Part shown: piece by piece, positions 6,739-7,540 of the stretch
Layout: each line of letters starts with the position of its first letter
How positions within the stretch are numbered: position 1 is the stretch's first letter
NCBI GenBank assembly: GCA_003453555.1
Contig: DMLA01000087.1
Location: forward strand, 1 to 7,540
DNA length: 7,540 nt
Source: Chloroflexota bacterium
Lineage (GTDB): Bacteria; Chloroflexota; Anaerolineae; UBA7937
Reading direction: 5' to 3'
Position numbers and translations under genes: made by a program
Notes under the pieces: generated by a model
Database searches by the model: none
Seen by the model: only the letters and a program-made list of their open reading frames with translations
Told to the model about the DNA's origin: nothing

Positions 6739-6769
6739 AAAATGCGCTTCAAAGACCCCCTGGTGTCAA
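6739..6769 (-). promoter_or_regulatory. Possible sigma-70-type promoter for the rdhA-nuoEF-fusion operon
   Basis: The minus strand carries a perfect TTGACA (6764-6769). Seventeen to nineteen bases on are only weak -10 candidates (CGCATT, GCATTT or CATTTT, within 6739-6746). Transcription would begin roughly 30 bases before the GTG of the RdhA-like gene. The TTGACA lies inside one arm of an inverted repeat, as expected for a repressor-controlled promoter, but the poor -10 keeps this tentative. Confidence 0.25.
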
Positions 6770-6781
6770 TAATCTTGACAC
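6763..6781. promoter_or_regulatory. Perfect 19-bp inverted repeat, operator-like
   Basis: Arms GTGTCAA and TTGACAC are separated by five bases and match perfectly. The repeat spans the stop codon of the candidate mini-gene and lies 54 bases before the RdhA-like start. As RNA it would form a seven-pair hairpin, but no U-tract follows, so it does not look like an intrinsic terminator. A dimeric regulator site is the better reading. It is not the dehalobox (TTAAT-type) of CprK, nor a canonical FNR or CRP site. Confidence 0.5.
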
Positions 6782-6882
6782 AACTCACACCACTTGCCCA
6801 GATGTGCTAAGAAGTTCCTGGCGAAGCGACATTGCCAGCCAACGAGGCAGATATTGCACCCCTGAGCGTATTTAAGCGACAT
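6766..6882 (-). CDS. Candidate 38-residue Cys-rich small protein upstream of rdhA
   Basis: An ATG at 6880-6882 opens a 38-codon frame ending in TGA at 6766-6768. The peptide has five cysteines in an ordered layout: C9-x2-C12 (GCNICLVG), C18, and C32-x2-C35 (WCELCQDY) close to the C-terminus. Paired CxxC motifs suggest a zinc or iron-sulfur site. A weak ribosome site (GAGAG) lies eight bases upstream, on the 3' arm of a small hairpin. The frame stays open well upstream of the ATG but offers no other usual start codon. The gene sits 57 bases ahead of the RdhA-like GTG and would be first in that operon. I do not recognise a family. Because it is short, it could also be a chance frame in a leader region. 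Confidence 0.4.
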   Translation of the reverse strand: MSLKYAQGCNICLVGWQCRFARNFLAHLGKWCELCQDY

Positions 6883-6890
6883 ATGCAGAA

Positions 6891-6904
6891 CTCTCTTTGG
6901 AGAG
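6891..6904 (-). promoter_or_regulatory. Small hairpin covering the ribosome site of the mini-gene
   Basis: CTCTC and GAGAG pair around a CAAA loop, and the 3' arm is the only ribosome-site-like sequence for the ATG at 6880-6882. If transcribed, the hairpin could limit translation of the mini-gene. Five base pairs is little, so chance is possible. Confidence 0.25.
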
Positions 6905-6965
6905 ACAATAAGGGCTGACTTGGTATGGCATCCTCCAGCGCGCCGTCCGTCTCGCTTTCCTTTAT

Positions 6966-6981
6966 CCTGCCAACTGGCAGG
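6966..6981. repeat. Perfect 16-bp palindrome downstream of the lipoprotein gene
   Basis: CCTGCCA and TGGCAGG flank two central bases, beginning 16 bases after the lipoprotein stop codon. No T-rich tract follows on either strand, so a canonical Rho-independent terminator is not supported. It could be a weak hairpin at the end of the lipoprotein mRNA or an operator for the genes that follow. Confidence 0.4.
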
Positions 6982-6997
6982 TGTACGACTACCTTGT

Positions 6998-7537
6998 TCA
7001 AGCTGTACAGGATATTTCGTGAAAGCCCGCTTCTCTCGGGACGGACAACTTGTACGTGTAGGACGCAGTGTAGGCCTTGCCGTTCATCAAGAAAGACACG
7101 GTTGAGCTGAACTCTTGTTCTTCCCAATGAATCTTGTAGGTGCGGATCCTCCACGCCGGTACCGTCAATTCGGTCTGCTCGACGCTGGCTTTAGCCCTCT
7201 CATACGCTTCCCGATAGGCGCGTTCAACCTCAGCTTCTAGCCTTGCCCTCACTTCTGGCGGTATCTCTGCTAACTCGCCACTTGCAACTGCCGTCGCCTC
7301 CTTTGCGATACTAATTTGTTTCTGAATCTCGGCCTCGGATGCCAGCGGCCGCCGCAGTTCGGTGTCAGTCTCGCAGTTGCGCAATTGCAACTCAACTGAT
7401 TGGGCGTTAAGCTCGCGCTTGACTGGCTCAGCCAGAGCCACGCTGGGCCTCTGTTGGCTGCCGCACCCCACGCATGTCAAGCACAAAGCGACCACCAGTG
7501 CCCATAGGCCACTCCAATGTAGCACCCTTCTGTTCAT
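6998..7537 (-). CDS. Predicted secreted lipoprotein, conserved hypothetical
   Basis: This 179-residue protein starts at ATG 7535-7537, three bases from the window edge, so its promoter and ribosome site are not visible. The N-terminus is a Sec-type lipoprotein signal: MNRR, a hydrophobic core (about 9-21), then CVGC with the candidate lipidated C25. The lipobox is atypical because -3 is cysteine. Residues 65-122 are strongly charged and helical (ASEAEIQKQISIAKEATA; LEAEVERAYREAYERAKASVEQ), possibly coiled-coil. A beta-like C-terminal part follows (YKIHWEEQEFSSTVSF; KAYTASYTYKLSVP), ending in CTA. C55 and C177 could form a disulfide. I recall similar proteins in Anaerolineae-type Chloroflexota but know no function. 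It lies 289 bases before the RdhA-like gene, so membership of that operon is uncertain. Confidence 0.85.
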   Translation of the reverse strand: MNRRVLHWSGLWALVVALCLTCVGCGSQQRPSVALAEPVKRELNAQSVELQLRNCETDTELRRPLASEAEIQKQISIAKEATAVASGELAEIPPEVRARLEAEVERAYREAYERAKASVEQTELTVPAWRIRTYKIHWEEQEFSSTVSFLMNGKAYTASYTYKLSVPREAGFHEISCTA

Positions 7538-7540
7538 TCT

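Noticed and set aside
6763..6781. The 19-bp inverted repeat as a Rho-independent terminator.
   Set aside because: The stem is only seven pairs with A/T content, and no T-run follows on either strand.
6824..6882. A 9-bp direct repeat (AAGCGACAT at 6824 and 6874).
   Set aside because: Too short and only two copies. It could arise by chance and has no associated element.
6807..7154. A 115-codon minus-strand frame overlapping the lipoprotein gene end and the mini-gene.
   Set aside because: Most of it overlaps the lipoprotein gene out of frame, and the residues show no domain-like pattern.
1..7540. tRNA, rRNA, CRISPR array or insertion sequence.
   Set aside because: No cloverleaf-like segment, rRNA stretch, spaced repeats, transposase or terminal inverted repeats were seen.

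Overview
The window looks like part of an anaerobic bacterial genome, most plausibly Chloroflexota (Anaerolineae or Dehalococcoidia-like). The basis is a Tat lipoprotein with long Pro-Thr linkers, a reductive-dehalogenase-type protein, and a small secreted protein of a type I associate with that phylum. This assignment is inference from protein style, not from a marker gene. Every gene I can support lies on the minus strand, so transcription runs from high to low coordinates.

Layout in transcription order: (1) 6998-7537, a small predicted lipoprotein of unknown function. (2) 6709-6997, a 289-base stretch that holds a 16-bp palindrome, a candidate 38-residue Cys-rich mini-gene (6766-6882) and a perfect 19-bp inverted repeat containing a TTGACA element. 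(3) 5284-6708, a Tat-exported, probably lipid-anchored RdhA-family (reductive dehalogenase-like) corrinoid/iron-sulfur protein. (4) 4723-5208, a NuoE/HydC-type [2Fe-2S] protein. (5) 2877-4730, a NuoF/HydB-type NADH- and FMN-binding subunit. (6) 841-2868, a 675-residue fusion of a NuoG/HoxU-like N-terminus, a NapH-like four-helix membrane polyferredoxin and a NapG/MauM-like four-cluster ferredoxin. (7) 411-836, a frameshifted C-terminal remnant of an aldo/keto reductase. (8) 1-410, the start of a histidine-phosphatase gene that runs off the window.

The main result is the four-gene block 841-6708. It contains a complete NADH-oxidising diaphorase module (NuoE-like and NuoF-like), but the usual third subunit (NuoG or HydA) is replaced by a protein that carries its electron-input clusters straight into a membrane polyferredoxin. 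That protein has a twin-arginine-like motif before its last ferredoxin domain. With an exported RdhA-like protein in the same operon and no visible rdhB, the block reads as a possible NADH-to-exterior electron conduit, perhaps exchanging electrons with quinones through the NapH part. Each module is recognisable from known families. The assembly into one system, its direction and its substrate are inferences.
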